Shown here piece by piece: positions 53,032-62,138 of a stretch of 64,000 nt of DNA. Under the pieces are notes generated by a model that was not told the DNA's origin, did no database searches, and saw only the letters and a list, made by a program, of their open reading frames with translations. Source of the DNA: Pseudomonas reidholzensis (GTDB lineage: Bacteria; Pseudomonadota; Gammaproteobacteria; Pseudomonadales; Pseudomonadaceae); contig NZ_UNOZ01000013.1 in NCBI RefSeq assembly GCF_900536025.1, positions 372,001 to 436,000 on the forward strand, in the 5' to 3' direction. The translations under genes and the position numbers were made by a program. Each line of letters opens with the position of its first letter. Positions within the stretch are counted from its first letter, which is position 1.

Positions 53032-53949
53032 ATGCTGCCACCTTTGAGTTCCATGGCCTCGCGCCTTCGCCTGCGCCAGTTGCGCTTGCTCATCAGCCTC
53101 GACGAGCTGGGGTCGATCCACAAGGCCGCCGAGGCCATGTCGATCACCCAGCCGGGGGCGACCAAGGCGCTCAACGAGATCGAGTCGACGCTCGGCGCGG
53201 TGCTCTTCGAGCGCACCAGCAAGGGCCTCCAGGCCAATGACCTGGGGCGTTGCGTGGTGCGTTACGCGCGCTTGATCGGCAATGACCTGGCGCACCTGCG
53301 CGAGGAGATGCTGGGGATTCTCCAGGGCCATGGTGGACGGTTGGCGGTGGGCACCATCATGGGTGCGGTGCCGATCCTGGTGGAGGGCCTGGCGCGCTTG
53401 CGCGAGAGCCAGCCGGACCTGTCGGTGGCGGTGGTCGAGGACACCAGTGATCGCTTGCTGACGTTGCTCGATCAGGGGCGTCTGGATGTGGTGATCTGCC
53501 GGACCAGTGTCAGCCCGCGTCCGGCGGCGTACGACAGCCGGGTCAAGCACCAGGAGCAGTTGGTGCTGGTGGCCAATCCGGCGCATCCGTTGGCGGGCAG
53601 TGACTCGCTGGAGCTGGCGCAGGTGGCGGATTCGCGGTGGGTGGTGTTTCCGGTGAACATGCCGATGCGTTTGACCCTGGAGCGGGAGTTTCGCGAGGCG
53701 GGGTTGGGTTTTCCGCAGTATCCGATCGAGACGTCTTCGACTTTTACGACGTTGTCGATGTTGCTGCAGGACCCGGGGTTGCTTGCGGTGATGCCTTGGG
53801 ATGTGGCCAAGGTGGCGCTGGATCACGGGATGCTGGTGAGGTTGCCGTTGCAGTTGAAGTCGCGCAGTGAGCCGTACGAGGTGGTGACGCGGCGCGGGGT
53901 GGAGTTGAGTGTGCCGGCGCAGGTGTTGGTGGAGATCTTGATGCGTTAA
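53032..53949 (+). CDS. LysR family regulator of the aldarate operon (GbpR-like)
   Basis: The 305-residue regulator has the LysR winged helix (LRQLRLLISLDELGSIHKAA, then ITQPGATKALNEIESTLGAVLFERTSKGLQ) and an effector-binding domain. It is divergent from the GguC/MFS/garD/aldehyde dehydrogenase operon, the usual arrangement for its activator. The pattern is close to the GbpR group, which controls sugar uptake. An ATG seven codons later (53053) is equally possible; both ribosome sites are weak. The 3' half uses TTG for most leucines, unlike the first half. Confidence 0.88.
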   Translation: MLPPLSSMASRLRLRQLRLLISLDELGSIHKAAEAMSITQPGATKALNEIESTLGAVLFERTSKGLQANDLGRCVVRYARLIGNDLAHLREEMLGILQGHGGRLAVGTIMGAVPILVEGLARLRESQPDLSVAVVEDTSDRLLTLLDQGRLDVVICRTSVSPRPAAYDSRVKHQEQLVLVANPAHPLAGSDSLELAQVADSRWVVFPVNMPMRLTLEREFREAGLGFPQYPIETSSTFTTLSMLLQDPGLLAVMPWDVAKVALDHGMLVRLPLQLKSRSEPYEVVTRRGVELSVPAQVLVEILMR

Positions 53950-53986
53950 GGCGCCAATCGAGTGCCACGCCCATCAAGGCGTCCAC

Positions 53987-54020
53987 AAAAAAAGCCCCGG
54001 CATTTCTGCCGGGGCTTTTT
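53987..54020. terminator. Bidirectional terminator between lysR and acnB
   Basis: AAAGCCCCGGCA (53991-54002) pairs perfectly with TGCCGGGGCTTT (54007-54018) around TTTC, extended by A-T pairs, with A- and T-runs on both sides. Confidence 0.9.
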
Positions 54021-54054
54021 GTTACAGCTGGAAGCTGGAAGCTAACCGCTGATC

Positions 54055-56664
54055 TTACGCCTGAACAACCGGGATCTTGGCGCTTTCGGCCGCTTCACGG
54101 AACTCGGCGATCTGGTCGAAGCTCAGGTAGCGGTAAACGTCGGCAGCCATGCTGTCGATGTCCTTGGCGTACACCATGTACTCCTCGACGGTCGGCAGCT
54201 TGCCGATGATCGAAGCGACCGCCGCCAGCTCAGCCGACGCCAGGTAGACGTTGGTGGCATCGCCCAGACGGTTCGGGAAGTTACGGGTCGAGGTGGAGAC
54301 CACGGTCGAACCGGTCTGTACCCGCGCCTGGTTACCCATGCACAGCGAGCAGCCTGGCATTTCCATGCGCGCGCCAGCCTTGCCGTAGATGCCGTAGTAG
54401 CCTTCTTCGGTCAGCTGGTGAGCGTCCATCTTGGTCGGCGGAGCCAGCCACAGACGGGTCGGGATACCGCCCTTGACCTTGTCCAGCAGCTTGCCGGCCG
54501 CGCGGAAGTGACCGATGTTGGTCATGCACGAACCGATGAACACCTCGTCGATCTTCTCGCCTTGTACCGAAGACAGCAGGCGGGCATCGTCCGGGTCGTT
54601 CGGCGCGCAGAGCACAGGCTCCTTGACGTCGGCCAGGTCGATTTCGATGATCTCGGCGTACTCGGCATCGGCGTCGGCAGCCAGCAGCTGCGGGTTGGCC
54701 AGCCAGGCTTCCATGGCTTGCGCACGGCGCTCCATGGTCCGCGCGTCACCGTAGCCTTCGCTGATCATCCAGCGCAGCAGGGTGATGTTCGACTGCAGGT
54801 ACTCGGCAACGGCTTTTTCCGGCAGCTTGATGGTGCAGCCTGCAGCGGAACGCTCAGCCGAGGCGTCGGACAGCTCGAACGCTTGCTCGACGGTCAGCTC
54901 GTCCAGGCCTTCGATCTCGAGGATGCGGCCGGAGAAGGCGTTTTTCTTGCCTTTCTTCTCGACGGTCAGCAGGCCGTTCTGGATCGCGTAGTAAGGGATC
55001 GCATGGACCAGGTCACGCAGGGTGATGCCCGGTTGCAGCTTGCCCTTGAAGCGCACCAGTACCGACTCTGGCATGTCCAGCGGCATGACGCCGGTGGCCG
55101 CGGCGAACGCGACCAGGCCGGAACCGGCCGGGAACGAAATGCCGATCGGGAAGCGGGTGTGCGAGTCGCCGCCGGTGCCGACGGTGTCAGGCAGCAGCAT
55201 GCGGTTCAGCCAGCTGTGGATGATGCCGTCGCCAGGACGCAGCGACACGCCGCCACGGGTGCGGATGAAATCCGGCAGGGTGTGGTGGGTGGTGACGTCG
55301 ATCGGCTTTGGATAGGCCGCGGTGTGGCAGAACGACTGCATCACCAGGTCAGCGGAGAAGCCCAGGCACGCCAGGTCTTTCAGCTCGTCGCGGGTCATCG
55401 GGCCGGTGGTGTCTTGCGAACCCACGGTGGTCATCTTCGGCTCGCAGTAGGCACCCGGGCGCACGCCCTGGCCTTCTGCCAGACCGCAGGCGCGGCCGAC
55501 CATCTTCTGTGCCAGGGTGAAGCCTTTGCCGGAATCGACCGGGGCTTCTGGCAGCTTGAACAGGTCAGTGGCGCCCAGGCCCAGCTCGGCACGGGCCTTG
55601 TCGGTCAGGCCACGGCCAACGATCAGCGGGATACGGCCGCCAGCGCGCACTTCGTCGAGCAGCACTTCGGTCTTCAGGGCGAAGGTGGTGACCAGCTCGT
55701 CGCTGTCGTGACGGCGGACTTCACCTTTGTACGGGTAGACGTCGATGACGTCGCCCATGCCCAGGTTGGTGCAGTCGAATTCGATCGGCAGGGCGCCGGC
55801 GTCTTCCATGGTGTTGTAGAAGATCGGGGCGATCTTGGTGCCGAAGCAGAAACCACCGGCGCGCTTGTTCGGCACGTTCGGGATGTCGTCGCCGAAGAAC
55901 CACAGCACCGAGTTGGTGGCGGATTTACGCGACGAACCGGTACCGACCACGTCACCCACGTAGGCAACCGGGAAGCCTTTGGCGCGGACCGCTTCGATCT
56001 GCTTGAGCGGGCCGATGGCGCCCGGTTGCTCAGGCTCGATGCCGTCACGGGCCATCTTCAGCATGGCCAGGGCGTGCAGCGGGATGTCAGGGCGCGACCA
56101 GGCGTCCGGGGCAGGCGAGAGGTCGTCGGTGTTGGTTTCGCCAGGCACCTTGAACACGGTCAGGGTGTACTTCTCGGCGATCGCCGGGCGCTTGGTGAAC
56201 CACTCACCGGCAGCCCAGGATTCCAGCACGGCCTGGGCGTGGGCATTGCCCGCCTTGGCTTTTTCGGCCACGTCGTGGAAGGCATCGAACATCAGCAGGG
56301 TGTGCTTGAGCTGTTCGGCCGCGACGGCGCCCAGTTCGGCGTCGTCCAGCAGCGCGACCAAGGTCTCGATGTTGTAGCCACCCTGCATGGTGCCGAGCAG
56401 CTCTGCGGCGTGCTTGCGGTCGATCAGCGGGGAGGTGGCCTCGCCTTTGGCGATGGCGGAGAGGAAACCGGCCTTGACGTAGGCAGCTTCGTCAACGCCT
56501 GGTGGAACGCGGTCGGTGATCAGTTCAACGAGGAACGCTTCTTCGCCGGCCGGTGGGTTCTTCAGCAGCTCTACAAGGCCTGCGGTCTGTTCGGCGTTCA
56601 GCGGCTGGGGCACGATACCCAGGGCGGCACGCTCTTCGATGTGTTTGCGGTAGGCTTCAAGCAC
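54055..56664 (-). CDS. acnB: Bifunctional aconitate hydratase 2 / 2-methylisocitrate dehydratase
   Basis: AcnB interconverts citrate and isocitrate in the TCA cycle and can also hydrate 2-methyl-cis-aconitate, which links it to the neighbouring prp operon. The 869-residue protein has the AcnB layout, with the HEAT-like domain first, then the swivel domain, then the catalytic part. Cluster and active-site motifs include [69 protein letters not shown] and [14 protein letters not shown]. The start is a GTG at 56664 preceded by GAGGG, which gives the family N-terminus [15 protein letters not shown]; the open frame runs five codons further to an ATG. Confidence 0.97.
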   Translation of the reverse strand: MLEAYRKHIEERAALGIVPQPLNAEQTAGLVELLKNPPAGEEAFLVELITDRVPPGVDEAAYVKAGFLSAIAKGEATSPLIDRKHAAELLGTMQGGYNIETLVALLDDAELGAVAAEQLKHTLLMFDAFHDVAEKAKAGNAHAQAVLESWAAGEWFTKRPAIAEKYTLTVFKVPGETNTDDLSPAPDAWSRPDIPLHALAMLKMARDGIEPEQPGAIGPLKQIEAVRAKGFPVAYVGDVVGTGSSRKSATNSVLWFFGDDIPNVPNKRAGGFCFGTKIAPIFYNTMEDAGALPIEFDCTNLGMGDVIDVYPYKGEVRRHDSDELVTTFALKTEVLLDEVRAGGRIPLIVGRGLTDKARAELGLGATDLFKLPEAPVDSGKGFTLAQKMVGRACGLAEGQGVRPGAYCEPKMTTVGSQDTTGPMTRDELKDLACLGFSADLVMQSFCHTAAYPKPIDVTTHHTLPDFIRTRGGVSLRPGDGIIHSWLNRMLLPDTVGTGGDSHTRFPIGISFPAGSGLVAFAAATGVMPLDMPESVLVRFKGKLQPGITLRDLVHAIPYYAIQNGLLTVEKKGKKNAFSGRILEIEGLDELTVEQAFELSDASAERSAAGCTIKLPEKAVAEYLQSNITLLRWMISEGYGDARTMERRAQAMEAWLANPQLLAADADAEYAEIIEIDLADVKEPVLCAPNDPDDARLLSSVQGEKIDEVFIGSCMTNIGHFRAAGKLLDKVKGGIPTRLWLAPPTKMDAHQLTEEGYYGIYGKAGARMEMPGCSLCMGNQARVQTGSTVVSTSTRNFPNRLGDATNVYLASAELAAVASIIGKLPTVEEYMVYAKDIDSMAADVYRYLSFDQIAEFREAAESAKIPVVQA

Positions 56665-56784
56665 AGTTATTACCCTCATCAGTGGTCCCTAAAGGGAGTC
56701 CGGGACGCTCATCCAGGATTTACGGCACCCATGCGCAATACGGCTTCGTGAGCCGCCCAGCCAGGGTTGCAGGAAATCCTTGTA

Positions 56785-56922
56785 GAAGCTGCTTTCAAAG
56801 TTTTACGCCTGTAGAACGGAGCGTGTGATGAGGGGTTGGCGCGGTCATGCGAGGGGTGCATGGCCCGGGCCAACGCCGTTCTACCGGATTAACTGTGCTC
56901 GTGACGCTTTGAAAACAGCTTC
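56785..56922. repeat. Nested inverted repeats upstream of acnB
   Basis: Outer arms GAAGCTGCTTTCAAAG (56785-56800) and CTTTGAAAACAGCTTC (56907-56922) pair at 15 of 16 positions. Inside, GTAGAACGG (56811-56819) pairs with CCGTTCTAC (56876-56884), GTTGGC (56835-56840) with GCCAAC (56869-56874), and CATGC (56846-56850) with GCATG (56858-56862). Together they form one long, branched hairpin. The rest of 56665-57071 holds no gene. Confidence 0.7.
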
Positions 56923-57071
56923 CAACGGACATCGTTGCCTTGAAAAGGCGAAGTGATTCTACGGTAAAAACCGCGCGAAGGTAAGGCGGCTATTGTGACT
57001 TTAACGGGTGACCCTGGTTAGACAAAGGGCTAACATGGGCCCGTGTACCTCCGCCAAGCCGTTGTTTTTCC

Positions 57072-57545
57072 ATGTCCAACCAATCCATCAAAACCCCGTG
57101 TGTCGGGCTCTGTTCCACGGTCTACGGAGACCTCGTGTGCCGTGGCTGCAAGCGCTTCCACCACGAAGTGATCCACTGGAACGGCTACAGCGACGACGAG
57201 AAGCGCGCGGTCTGGCTGCGCCTGGAGCAGTTGCTGGTGCAGGTGATGATGGCCAAGCTCGAAGTGTTCGACAAAGACTGCCTGCGCCAGCAACTGGAGC
57301 AGCGCTCGATCCGCTTTGTCGCGCATCAGTCGGAATACTGCTGGGCGTACCAGCTGATCGCCCGCGGGGCGCGGCTGATTCGCGACCTGGACGCCTATGG
57401 CATGGCACTGCTGCCGGAGTTTCGCGACTGGGAGCTGCCGCAATTGCGCGACGCCATCGACCGCGAATTTTTCATCCTCTCCGAAGCGCACTACCAGCGC
57501 TACATCGCGCCGGCGTTCCTCAAGGACTCGCTGGGCCTGGGCTGA
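57072..57545 (+). CDS. DUF1289 domain-containing protein
   Basis: The 157-residue protein has the DUF1289 core near the N-terminus: TPCVGLCSTVYGDLVCRGCKRFHHEV, here about residues 8-33, with four cysteines (Cys10, Cys14, Cys23, Cys26). This is a small metal- or cluster-binding motif. The remaining part is helical and acidic, without membrane segments. It diverges from acnB. Its function is unknown. Confidence 0.85.
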   Translation: MSNQSIKTPCVGLCSTVYGDLVCRGCKRFHHEVIHWNGYSDDEKRAVWLRLEQLLVQVMMAKLEVFDKDCLRQQLEQRSIRFVAHQSEYCWAYQLIARGARLIRDLDAYGMALLPEFRDWELPQLRDAIDREFFILSEAHYQRYIAPAFLKDSLGLG

Positions 57546-57587
57546 GGCGCGCTAGCGACCCATCCAGACCCTACTGCACGGCGCTGA

Positions 57588-57944
57588 TCAGTCGCCGGTG
57601 TATTCGCAGCCGCTGGTGCAGGTCTCGTGGATACGCACCTTGGACAGCTCCGGAAGCAACGGTTTGACCTGTTCCCAGATCCACTTGGCAATGACTTCGC
57701 TGGTCGGGTTTTCCAGGCCGGGGATGTCGTTCAGGTAGTTGTGGTCGAGCTGCTCGTAGAGCGGCTTGAAGATCGCCTTGATCTCGGAGAAGTCGCGGAT
57801 CCAGCCCGTGTGCGGATCGAGCGGGCCGGTCAGGTGCAGGGCGACCTTGAACGAATGGCCATGCAGGCGACCGCACTTGTGCCCCTCGGGTACGTGAGGC
57901 AGGCGGTGGGCGGATTCGAAGGTGAATTCCTTGAAGATTTCCAC
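57588..57944 (-). CDS. queD: 6-carboxy-5,6,7,8-tetrahydropterin synthase
   Basis: QueD converts dihydroneopterin triphosphate to carboxytetrahydropterin in the queuosine pathway. The 118-residue T-fold protein has the zinc ligands in ESAHRLP and LHGHSFKV, the catalytic Cys in HKCGRLHGH, and the glutamate in [13 protein letters not shown]. It starts with a GTG at 57944, giving [13 protein letters not shown] (Met in the protein). The ribosome site is weak. It is a convergent neighbour of the DUF1289 gene. Confidence 0.95.
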   Translation of the reverse strand: MEIFKEFTFESAHRLPHVPEGHKCGRLHGHSFKVALHLTGPLDPHTGWIRDFSEIKAIFKPLYEQLDHNYLNDIPGLENPTSEVIAKWIWEQVKPLLPELSKVRIHETCTSGCEYTGD

Positions 57945-58140
57945 TGGTAAAGACTCTTGTAAAAAATACTGGCGCAGATTCTACCAGCATGCCCGCGACA
58001 AGGCTTGCGGCCGTTCGTGCAGCCGCCCGGTGGCGGATCGACTGCGCTATCATGGCGCCAGCTGTCTTCAGGTTGAATTAAGCACCGTTGGGTAATCTTG
58101 ATTCCGTAGACAACTTGCACACCCCGATGGAGAGAACCTC

Positions 58141-58446
58141 ATGAAGACTTTGACTGCCCTGTTCGCTGCCGCTGCCCTTGCCGTAGGCGCCAATGTCGCC
58201 CTGGCCGATGTCCCGGCGCATGAAATCAGCGCGCTGGAAAAAGCCGGCACCGTGCAGTCCCTGCAAAAGCTGGCGGACGTCGCCAAGGCCAAGCACCCGG
58301 GCGCGACCATCACCGACTCGGAGCTGGAAAACGAGTACGGCCGCTACATCTTCAAGGTCGAGCTGCGCGACGCACAGAACGTCGAATGGGATGTCGACCT
58401 GGACGCCAAGACCGGTGAAGTACTCAAGGACAAACAGGACACCTGA
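58141..58446 (+). CDS. PepSY domain-containing periplasmic protein
   Basis: A 101-residue exported protein with a signal peptide (about 1-22, ending ANVALA). The single PepSY domain reads VQSLQKLADVAKAKHPGATI, then DSELENEYGRYIFKVELRD and VDLDAKTGEVLKD. PepSY domains are thought to inhibit proteases or sense metals and peptides in the periplasm. The gene is first in a four-gene unit with a second PepSY gene and a two-component system; its stop overlaps the next ATG (TGATG). Confidence 0.9.
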   Translation: MKTLTALFAAAALAVGANVALADVPAHEISALEKAGTVQSLQKLADVAKAKHPGATITDSELENEYGRYIFKVELRDAQNVEWDVDLDAKTGEVLKDKQDT

Positions 58447-58760
58447 TGAACCCGCTACCGCGAAAGGCGCGCTACCTGGCCCTTGCGCTGATGACGATCG
58501 GTTCGCTGGCCGTGGCCCGTGACCTCGACCAGGATGAAGCCCTTGCGCTGCGGCAAAAGGGCATCATCCTGCCGCTTGAACAGCTGCTCGACTCGGCCCT
58601 GGGGCGTTACCCCGGGGCGCGTCTGCTGGAGGCGGAGCTCGAAGAAAAGCACGGCCGCTACGAATACGAGGTCGAGCTGCTGACCCCCGCCGGGGTGGTG
58701 CGCGAGATCAAGCTGGATGCCCGCAGCGGCGTGCTGCTCAAAGACGAGGAAGACGACTGA
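58446..58760 (+). CDS. Second PepSY domain-containing periplasmic protein
   Basis: A 104-residue exported protein with a signal peptide (about 1-24, ending SLAVA). Its PepSY core is IILPLEQLLDSALGRYPGAR, then EAELEEKHGRYEYEVELLTP and EIKLDARSGVLLKDEEDD. It is a diverged tandem copy of the preceding gene (the LE-x-GRY-x(2-3)-VEL and LDA-SGxxLKD motifs are shared), with a very acidic tail. It overlaps the first gene by one base and abuts the response-regulator start with no gap, so it is likely co-translated. Confidence 0.9.
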   Translation: MNPLPRKARYLALALMTIGSLAVARDLDQDEALALRQKGIILPLEQLLDSALGRYPGARLLEAELEEKHGRYEYEVELLTPAGVVREIKLDARSGVLLKDEEDD

Positions 58761-59429
58761 ATGCGCCTGCTGCTTGTCGAGGACTCTGTACCCCTGGCCG
58801 ACGAACTGACCACCGCCCTGCAGCGCCAGGGCTATGCCGTGGACTGGTTGGCCGATGGCCGCGATGCGGTGTACCAGGGCCAGAGCGAACCCTATGACCT
58901 GATCATCCTCGACCTCGGCCTGCCCGGCTTGCCGGGGCTCGAGGTGCTGGCCCAGTGGCGCGCCGCCGGCCTGGCCACGCCGGTGCTGATCCTCACCGCG
59001 CGGGGTTCCTGGGCCGAGCGCATCGAAGGGCTGAAGGCCGGGGCCGACGACTACCTGAGCAAACCGTTCCACCCTGAAGAGCTGCAACTGCGGATCCAGG
59101 CGCTGCTGCGCCGTGCCCGTGGGCTGGCCAACCAGCCGACCCTGGAGGCCGCCGGCCTGCACCTGGACGAGGGCCGCCAGTGCGTCAGCCGCGAGGGCGT
59201 CGACGTCCAGCTGACCGCCGCCGAGTTTCGCCTGCTGCGCTACTTCATGCTCCACCCCGGGCAGGTGTTGTCGAAAAGCCACCTGGCCGAACACCTCTAT
59301 GACGGTGAGACCGAACGCGACTCCAACGTCCTTGAAGTGCACGTCAATCACCTGCGTCGCAAGCTCGGCCGCAGCGTGATCGAGACGCGCCGCGGGCAGG
59401 GTTACGTCTACGCCGGGAACACCCCGTGA
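58761..59429 (+). CDS. Two-component response regulator, OmpR family
   Basis: The 222-residue regulator has a receiver domain with acidic residues Glu7-Asp8, phospho-acceptor Asp51 in [10 protein letters not shown], and the conserved Lys in [12 protein letters not shown]-terminal winged helix follows ([42 protein letters not shown]). Its ATG directly follows the second PepSY stop. It overlaps the kinase start by GTGA. It probably controls the preceding PepSY genes as part of one signalling unit. Confidence 0.95.
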   Translation: MRLLLVEDSVPLADELTTALQRQGYAVDWLADGRDAVYQGQSEPYDLIILDLGLPGLPGLEVLAQWRAAGLATPVLILTARGSWAERIEGLKAGADDYLSKPFHPEELQLRIQALLRRARGLANQPTLEAAGLHLDEGRQCVSREGVDVQLTAAEFRLLRYFMLHPGQVLSKSHLAEHLYDGETERDSNVLEVHVNHLRRKLGRSVIETRRGQGYVYAGNTP

Positions 59430-60745
59430 AGTCGATCCAGGCGCGCTTGAGCCTGGGCCTGGTGGCGGTGCTGGTGGTGGTCGGCCTGGGCTTGGCGCAG
59501 CTGTCGCTGTGGTTGTTCGAGGTGGGGCTGCAGCGGTACCTGGAGGCAGGCCTGCGCAAGGAGAGCGAGAACCTGCTGGTGGCGCTGGTGCGTGGCCCCA
59601 GCGGTTTGCAGCTGGACGAGCGGCGGGTCTCTGCGGCGTACCAGCGGCCGTTCTCGGGGTATTACTTTCGCATCGACTTCGACCAGGGCACCTGGCGCTC
59701 CCGCTCGCTGTGGGACCTGGACATGCCCAAGCCGGCCAAGCCTGGCCTGGAAGACACCCACGAGCTAGGTCCCGAGGGTCAGCAGTTGCTGGCCTTGCGT
59801 GCCGATTACCGACGCCTCGGCCAGGACATCTCGATCAGCGTCGCGCAGGACTATTCGCCAGTGCGCGAAGGCTTCCAGCGCATGCAGCAGATCGGCCTCG
59901 GGATGGGCCTGGTGGCGTTGATCCTGGTGCTGGTGCTGCAGCGCATCACCGTCACCCGCTCGTTGCGTCCACTGGAGCGTGCCCGCCAGCAGATCGCCCA
60001 ACTGCAGCAAGGCCAGCGTTCGCAGCTGGACGCCGAGGTACCCAGCGAGCTGCAACCGCTGGTGGACCAGGTCAACCACTTGCTGGCGCACACCGAAGAC
60101 AGCCTGCGCCGTTCGCGCAATGCCCTGGGCAACCTCGGCCACGCGCTGAAGACACCGTTGGCGGTGTTGCTCAGCCTGGCATCCAGTGCGCGTCTGGCGG
60201 ATTTGCCGGAGGTACGGGAGCAGATGCGCGAGCAGTTGGAGCAGATTCAGCAGCGCTTGAGCCGTGAGCTCAACCGCGCGCGGCTGGCCGGCGATGCGCT
60301 GCCCGGTGCGCAGTTCGATTGCGATGCCGAGCTGCCGGGGTTGCTCGGGACGCTGGGCATGATCCATGGAGAAGGGCTGCTGCTCGAGCGCGATGTACCG
60401 GCTGGCCTGTTGCTGCCGTGGGACCGCGAGGACCTGCTGGAGCTGCTGGGCAACCTGCTCGACAACGCCTGCAAGTGGGCCGACAGCGAGGTGCGCCTGG
60501 GGATTGCGCAGGGTGCCGAGGGTTACCAGCTGTGGGTCGACGATGATGGGCCGGGGATTCCTCAAGGTAACCGGCTGCAGGTGCTCGAGCGGGGCTCGCG
60601 GCTGGATGAACAGGTCGATGGGCATGGCCTGGGGCTGGGCATCGTGCGCGACATTGTCGACGCCTGGGGCGGGCGCATCGACTTGCTGGAAAGCCCTCTG
60701 GGTGGATTGCGGGTGAGCATCGAGTTGCCGCGCAAGGGTCGTTGA
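59426..60745 (+). CDS. Two-component sensor histidine kinase
   Basis: A 439-residue inner-membrane kinase with helix one at about 6-32, a periplasmic sensor of about 115 residues, helix two at about 150-172 followed by a HAMP-like linker, a dimerisation domain with the phosphorylated His239 in [13 protein letters not shown], and an ATPase domain with [17 protein letters not shown] and GLGLGIV. It starts with GTG in a GTGA overlap with the regulator. The architecture is PhoQ/QseC-like. The paired PepSY proteins may serve as its periplasmic input. Confidence 0.94.
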   Translation: MKSIQARLSLGLVAVLVVVGLGLAQLSLWLFEVGLQRYLEAGLRKESENLLVALVRGPSGLQLDERRVSAAYQRPFSGYYFRIDFDQGTWRSRSLWDLDMPKPAKPGLEDTHELGPEGQQLLALRADYRRLGQDISISVAQDYSPVREGFQRMQQIGLGMGLVALILVLVLQRITVTRSLRPLERARQQIAQLQQGQRSQLDAEVPSELQPLVDQVNHLLAHTEDSLRRSRNALGNLGHALKTPLAVLLSLASSARLADLPEVREQMREQLEQIQQRLSRELNRARLAGDALPGAQFDCDAELPGLLGTLGMIHGEGLLLERDVPAGLLLPWDREDLLELLGNLLDNACKWADSEVRLGIAQGAEGYQLWVDDDGPGIPQGNRLQVLERGSRLDEQVDGHGLGLGIVRDIVDAWGGRIDLLESPLGGLRVSIELPRKGR

Positions 60746-60760
60746 TCTCTGCTCTCAGCG

Positions 60761-60847
60761 CTGGCCTCTTCGCGGGCAAGCCCGCTCCTACAGGGTCCGG
60801 GGCGGACGCAACACCTGTGGGAGCGGGTTTACCCGCGAAGAGGCCAC
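60761..60847 (+). repeat. REP pair after the histidine kinase gene
   Basis: CTGGCCTCTTCGCGGGCAAG with CCCGCTCCTACAGG is mirrored by CCTGTGGGAGCGGGTTTACC with CGCGAAGAGGCC. It lies between the kinase gene and the HPP gene. Confidence 0.9.
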
Positions 60848-60989
60848 CCCTGGCGCCATCAGCCCATCCTGCAAAAAAATTGCAGCCCAAGCGCAGTTTT
60901 TTGAATTGGCACCAAAACGGTGCGCCCTGCACAATCCCCGCCCAAAGCATCCATAACCTATCAACCCTTAGATTACGACCCTCTGCCCG

Positions 60990-62138
60990 ATGTCTGCCTC
61001 GCGTCCCGAAAGTCGATTGCAGCGCCTGTTACCGGCGCCCCTGAACCTCCCCCCAAAAGAATGGCTGCGTGCCGGCATGGGCGCGCTGCTCGGCCTGTTC
61101 CTCGCCGGCTGGCTGTGCAGCCTGGCCTACGGCCCGTCGATCGCCTTGCACCTGCTCGGCCCGCTGGCCGCCACCGCGGTGCTGGTGTTCGCCGTGCACG
61201 GCGGGCCGCTGGCACAGCCCTGGCCGGTGCTCGGCAGCTATGCCGTGGCCGGCGCGTTGGGCCTGGCCTTGCGCCATGGCTTTGGCAGCGAGCTGTGGGT
61301 TGCCGCCACGGCACTGGGCGTGTCCCTGCTGCTGATGTGCCTGCTGCGCTGCCTGCACCCGCCCGGTGGCGGTGTCGCCGTCAGTGCGGTGCTGGCCGAC
61401 CCGGGGCTGGTCGCACTGGGCGATCACCTGCTCGAGCCGATCATGCTCAACGTGCTGATCCTGGTCGCGGTGGCGGTGCTCTACAACCGCCTGACCGGTG
61501 TGCGTTATCCCAAGCGCGCAGCGCCACGCAAGGACCTGCACCACACCCACGACCCCCTGCCGAGCGCGCGGGTGGGGGTCAGCACCGCCGACCTCGATCA
61601 GGCCCTGGAAGACATTGGCGAATACGTCGACGTCACCCGCGACGAGCTTGAGCGGATCATCCTGGCCACCGAACAACACGCCCTGCAACGCAGCCTGGGC
61701 GGCATCACGGCCGGCGCGGTGATGTCACGCGATATCCAGTTCGCCGCCAGCGACACCACCCTCGACCAGGCCTGGAAGCTGCTCGCCAGCCATCACCTGA
61801 AGACCCTGCCGGTACTCGACGGCGGGCGCCTGGTCGGCATCGTCAGCCTCAGCGACCTGGTCGGCCCGGCCATGGCCCGGGGTCGCTTCAGCTGGCGCCG
61901 GCGCAAGCCGGTGCTGATGGAGCAGGTGATGAGCCGGCGGGTGATCAGCGTCAGCAGCCAGCACCCGCTGGAGGGTCTGTTGCCATTGCTGTGCGAGCAG
62001 GGTTTGCACTGCCTGCCGGTGCTCGACGGCGACCAGCTGGTCGGGGTGGTCACCCAGACCGACCTGATCGCCGGCCTCAAGCGCCATTTGCTCAACGCCG
62101 CCAGCCAGCCCTCAGATCAGCGGGTCCCAGCGTTGTGA
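60990..62138 (+). CDS. HPP family membrane protein with tandem CBS domains
   Basis: The 382-residue protein has an N-terminal HPP domain with about four or five membrane helices (between residues 28 and 175), carrying the family HPP motif in RCLHPPGGG and GPLAATAVLVFA. A pair of CBS domains follows (about 240-300 and 310-370), which normally bind adenine nucleotides. HPP proteins of plants and cyanobacteria are nitrite transporters; a comparable role here is only a family-level guess. No ribosome site is strong. The 3' end overlaps the convergent lysR gene by 27 bp. Confidence 0.88.
   Translation: MSASRPESRLQRLLPAPLNLPPKEWLRAGMGALLGLFLAGWLCSLAYGPSIALHLLGPLAATAVLVFAVHGGPLAQPWPVLGSYAVAGALGLALRHGFGSELWVAATALGVSLLLMCLLRCLHPPGGGVAVSAVLADPGLVALGDHLLEPIMLNVLILVAVAVLYNRLTGVRYPKRAAPRKDLHHTHDPLPSARVGVSTADLDQALEDIGEYVDVTRDELERIILATEQHALQRSLGGITAGAVMSRDIQFAASDTTLDQAWKLLASHHLKTLPVLDGGRLVGIVSLSDLVGPAMARGRFSWRRRKPVLMEQVMSRRVISVSSQHPLEGLLPLLCEQGLHCLPVLDGDQLVGVVTQTDLIAGLKRHLLNAASQPSDQRVPAL

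Noticed and set aside
54418..56751. 777-codon open frame opposite acnB
   Set aside because: Antisense shadow with no recognisable domain; acnB is complete on the other strand.
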